This document shows positions 21,662 through 23,373 of a DNA stretch of 23,373 nt, in pieces. The DNA is from JBBRLG01 sp038231495 (GTDB lineage: Bacteria > Planctomycetota > Planctomycetia > Gemmatales > Gemmataceae): contig JBBRLG010000039.1 in the NCBI GenBank assembly GCA_038231495.1, positions 1 to 23,373 of the forward strand, in the 5' to 3' direction. Below the pieces are notes generated by a model. The model was given only the letters and a program-made list of their open reading frames with translations, made no database searches and had not been told where the DNA came from. The translations under genes were made by a program, and so were the position numbers. Each line of letters opens with the position of its first letter. The first letter of the stretch is position 1.

Positions 21662-23373
21662 ATGCCGCCCGTGGATGACACGCCTGCTCCCGACTCCACC
21701 GTCAGCCATCGCGCCGGCCTGTCGCCGGGGCGCAAGAAGCTGACCGACGCGCTGCTTGCTGTCCTCGACAGCGGCGCATCGGTGCAATCGTTTCTGAATT
21801 GCCTGGACGAACACGCCGGGGACGTTCCCGATTGGATTGCCGAGGATTTGCGGGTGCATTTTGAGCAGCGGTGGAAGGGAGAACAAGCTGCGCCCTTGCC
21901 CCGCTTGCTCGACTATACTCGTTCGCTCTTGGCGGAATATGAGGACTCGGTCAAAAAAGTGTACTGCGATTGTCGCCAGGTCGCGGAAGCCGATTGTAGC
22001 CACCTTGCTCGCTTCACTCGCATCAAACCACTCGGTCGTGGCGGGTTCGGCGAGGTGATCCAGGCCACGGACACGACCCTTCAACGCCCCGTCGCCATCA
22101 AGTTGTCACACTGGCACGACGGCTTGAAGTCCGAAAGCGATCTTGCCGAGCCGCGAACCGCCGCACGGCTCAATGGTCCTGGTTTCGTCACCATTTACGA
22201 AGTTTTTCTGACCAAAACCAGGCGGCTCGCCATCGTCATGGCCTGGGTGGAATCCCCTACCCTTGCCCAGGCGTTGAAGGACAAGCCTGGTTGTTGGGAG
22301 TTTCGCCGGGTGTGCGCGATAATGGTTTCGTTGCTGGACTCCCTGGCGTTGGTTCACAACGCGGGGATCGTCCACAACGACTTAAAGCCCGCCAACCTCT
22401 TTCTGGCAGAGGACGGCACCCTCCGTCTCTGCGACTTCGGTTGCGCGGACAATATCGCGACACCCAGAGGCGGTCGCGGCTTTTGTGGCACCTATAAGTA
22501 TGCCGCGCCAGAGCGGTTCGGCACTGTTGATCGCTCCAGCATCGAGTCGGACATTTATTCCGCGGCCTGCATTGCGTACGAAATGTTGACCGGCCGGCCC
22601 TGCCATCCGGAAAACAAACGGCACGATGGTCGTTACGACGATCCCCGGCGGTTGCGGCCGGAGTTGCCCGAGGCGCTGGCCGAGGCTCTCCGGAAGGCGC
22701 TGGCCCACGACTCGATGCAGCGCTACCGGAGCGCCGCCGATTTCGCCGCGCCGTTCCGCGCCTATGTGGCGGCAACCAAGGACGCCGACGCGAAAGAAAC
22801 GCACCGGCTCGATGCAGACCCCGGCGAAATTTTCGGTCGCGATGCCGCGTCCGCCGGCGCAGGCAACGTGGCCGTGGAAACCGAGGCCGCCGCCCTCGCC
22901 GACTTCACCGCGCCCGGCCGCTCGCGCCTCTACTGGGGTCAAGGGGGCATCGGCAAATCGACCTTCGCCCTCAAGGTCGCCCACGACCCGGCCGTCGCGG
23001 CGGTCTACGGCAGTCGGCGCTACCAGGTCAAGCTCGACGGCGTGACAACGGCCGAGGCGATTCGGGATGCCGTCGCGGACCGGTTTGGCATCATCGGCCA
23101 GGGCCGCACGGCCATCCTCGACCGCACTTTGCAGGACGGCGTCGCGCGGCTGATCCTGCTGGACACGCTGGACGACCCCCTGGAAAGCGACCGCAACGAT
23201 GTCAACAAATTGCTCAATGGCTGGGCACAGTTGTGTGAGCAGCTGAAAAGTTGGTGGTATTTTTGTACGCAAAACGACAAAGGCGCGTTCGCCTGGCAAT
23301 TTACTCCCGTTAGCCAAGGAGCCGAGCATGTCTGTGCAGCAACCGCTCACGCCGGAACTCGAAGCCCAGGCCC
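21662..23373 (+). CDS. Ser/Thr protein kinase fused to NB-ARC/STAND-like NTPase (partial, runs off window)
   Basis: At least 570 residues, open to the window end. Residues 1-115 are a non-catalytic helical region. The kinase domain spans ~118-375: glycine loop GRGGFGEV (125-132), VAIK lysine K147, catalytic loop HNDLKPAN (H238-N239-D240), DFG at 258-260, and AAPERFG in the activation segment. The catalytic loop has HND rather than HRD, so it is a non-RD kinase. After an acidic linker, a P-loop GQGGIGKST (426-434) and a Walker-B-like LILLDTLDD (D501) mark an NB-ARC/STAND-type NTPase. The ATG lies three bases after the sigma gene stop, with GGGGGAGG at 21646-21653. Co-translation with the sigma factor suggests kinase-to-sigma signalling. 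Beyond residue ~520 the sequence no longer resembles a STAND domain; see the alternative start at 23328. Confidence 0.88.
   Translation, partial: MPPVDDTPAPDSTVSHRAGLSPGRKKLTDALLAVLDSGASVQSFLNCLDEHAGDVPDWIAEDLRVHFEQRWKGEQAAPLPRLLDYTRSLLAEYEDSVKKVYCDCRQVAEADCSHLARFTRIKPLGRGGFGEVIQATDTTLQRPVAIKLSHWHDGLKSESDLAEPRTAARLNGPGFVTIYEVFLTKTRRLAIVMAWVESPTLAQALKDKPGCWEFRRVCAIMVSLLDSLALVHNAGIVHNDLKPANLFLAEDGTLRLCDFGCADNIATPRGGRGFCGTYKYAAPERFGTVDRSSIESDIYSAACIAYEMLTGRPCHPENKRHDGRYDDPRRLRPELPEALAEALRKALAHDSMQRYRSAADFAAPFRAYVAATKDADAKETHRLDADPGEIFGRDAASAGAGNVAVETEAAALADFTAPGRSRLYWGQGGIGKSTFALKVAHDPAVAAVYGSRRYQVKLDGVTTAEAIRDAVADRFGIIGQGRTAILDRTLQDGVARLILLDTLDDPLESDRNDVNKLLNGWAQLCEQLKSWWYFCTQNDKGAFAWQFTPVSQGAEHVCAATAHAGTRSPG
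23328..23373 (+). CDS. possible start of a further gene (partial)
   Basis: AAGGAG at 23318-23323 is followed five bases later by ATG at 23328, opening MSVQQPLTPELEAQA in a different frame from the kinase-NTPase. The ribosome site and protein-like composition suggest a genuine start, in which case the kinase frame should end within or soon after this point. Only 46 bases are visible, so the product cannot be identified. Confidence 0.3.
   Translation, partial: MSVQQPLTPELEAQA

Overview
The window looks like a chromosomal segment from a GC-rich planctomycete, most plausibly a Gemmataceae/Gemmatales-type organism. The clearest markers are the DUF1549/DUF1553 plus DUF1501 secreted pair, an M56 (BlaR1-like) protease fused to HEAT repeats, an ECF-type sigma factor coupled to a Ser/Thr kinase, and many short palindromic intergenic repeats. 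The lineage is an inference from gene content; there is no rRNA gene to confirm it. I saw no tRNA, rRNA or CRISPR array.

Layout. 1-187 is a C-rich low-complexity edge. 188-4040 (minus) holds a DUF1549/DUF1553 c-type-cytochrome-like protein followed by a DUF1501 protein, a likely two-gene unit. 4307-6283 (plus) holds a membrane-anchored HEAT-repeat protein and a methylisocitrate lyase (prpB). 6378-8744 (minus) holds a lipoprotein with SbsA-type Ig-like domains and a secreted propeller-like protein. 9163-11129 (plus) holds a secreted protein of unknown function and a zinc-ribbon membrane protein. 11224-13757 is a translationally coupled BlaI regulator and M56-protease/HEAT receptor behind a candidate operator dyad. 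13859-16161 (minus) is gap-pgk, with mdh divergent at 16344-17330. 17754-18456 is a HEPN-like gene split by a MITE. 18505-18882 is a small unknown gene. 18919-20073 is a cysteine desulfurase, followed directly by a 5'-truncated ADP-ribosylglycohydrolase. 21104 to the end is an ECF sigma factor and a protein kinase joined to an NB-ARC/STAND-like NTPase that runs off the window.

The housekeeping core (gap, pgk, mdh, prpB, cysteine desulfurase) is interleaved with planctomycete-specific secreted and signalling genes. The most informative structure is a pair of related non-autonomous mobile elements (8941-9065 and 17950-18083). They have GTAA-type ends and 8-bp target duplications, as in IS66-family elements, and lie in opposite orientations. 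Removing the second copy together with one target duplication restores a single 186-residue reading frame carrying an R-x4-H HEPN motif. The window also has a perfect 41-bp inverted repeat containing the stop codons of two convergent genes, a heptamer array, a recurrent GCCGCTTGCGGC dyad just downstream of three stop codons, and a REP-like palindromic block near 20.7-20.9 kb.
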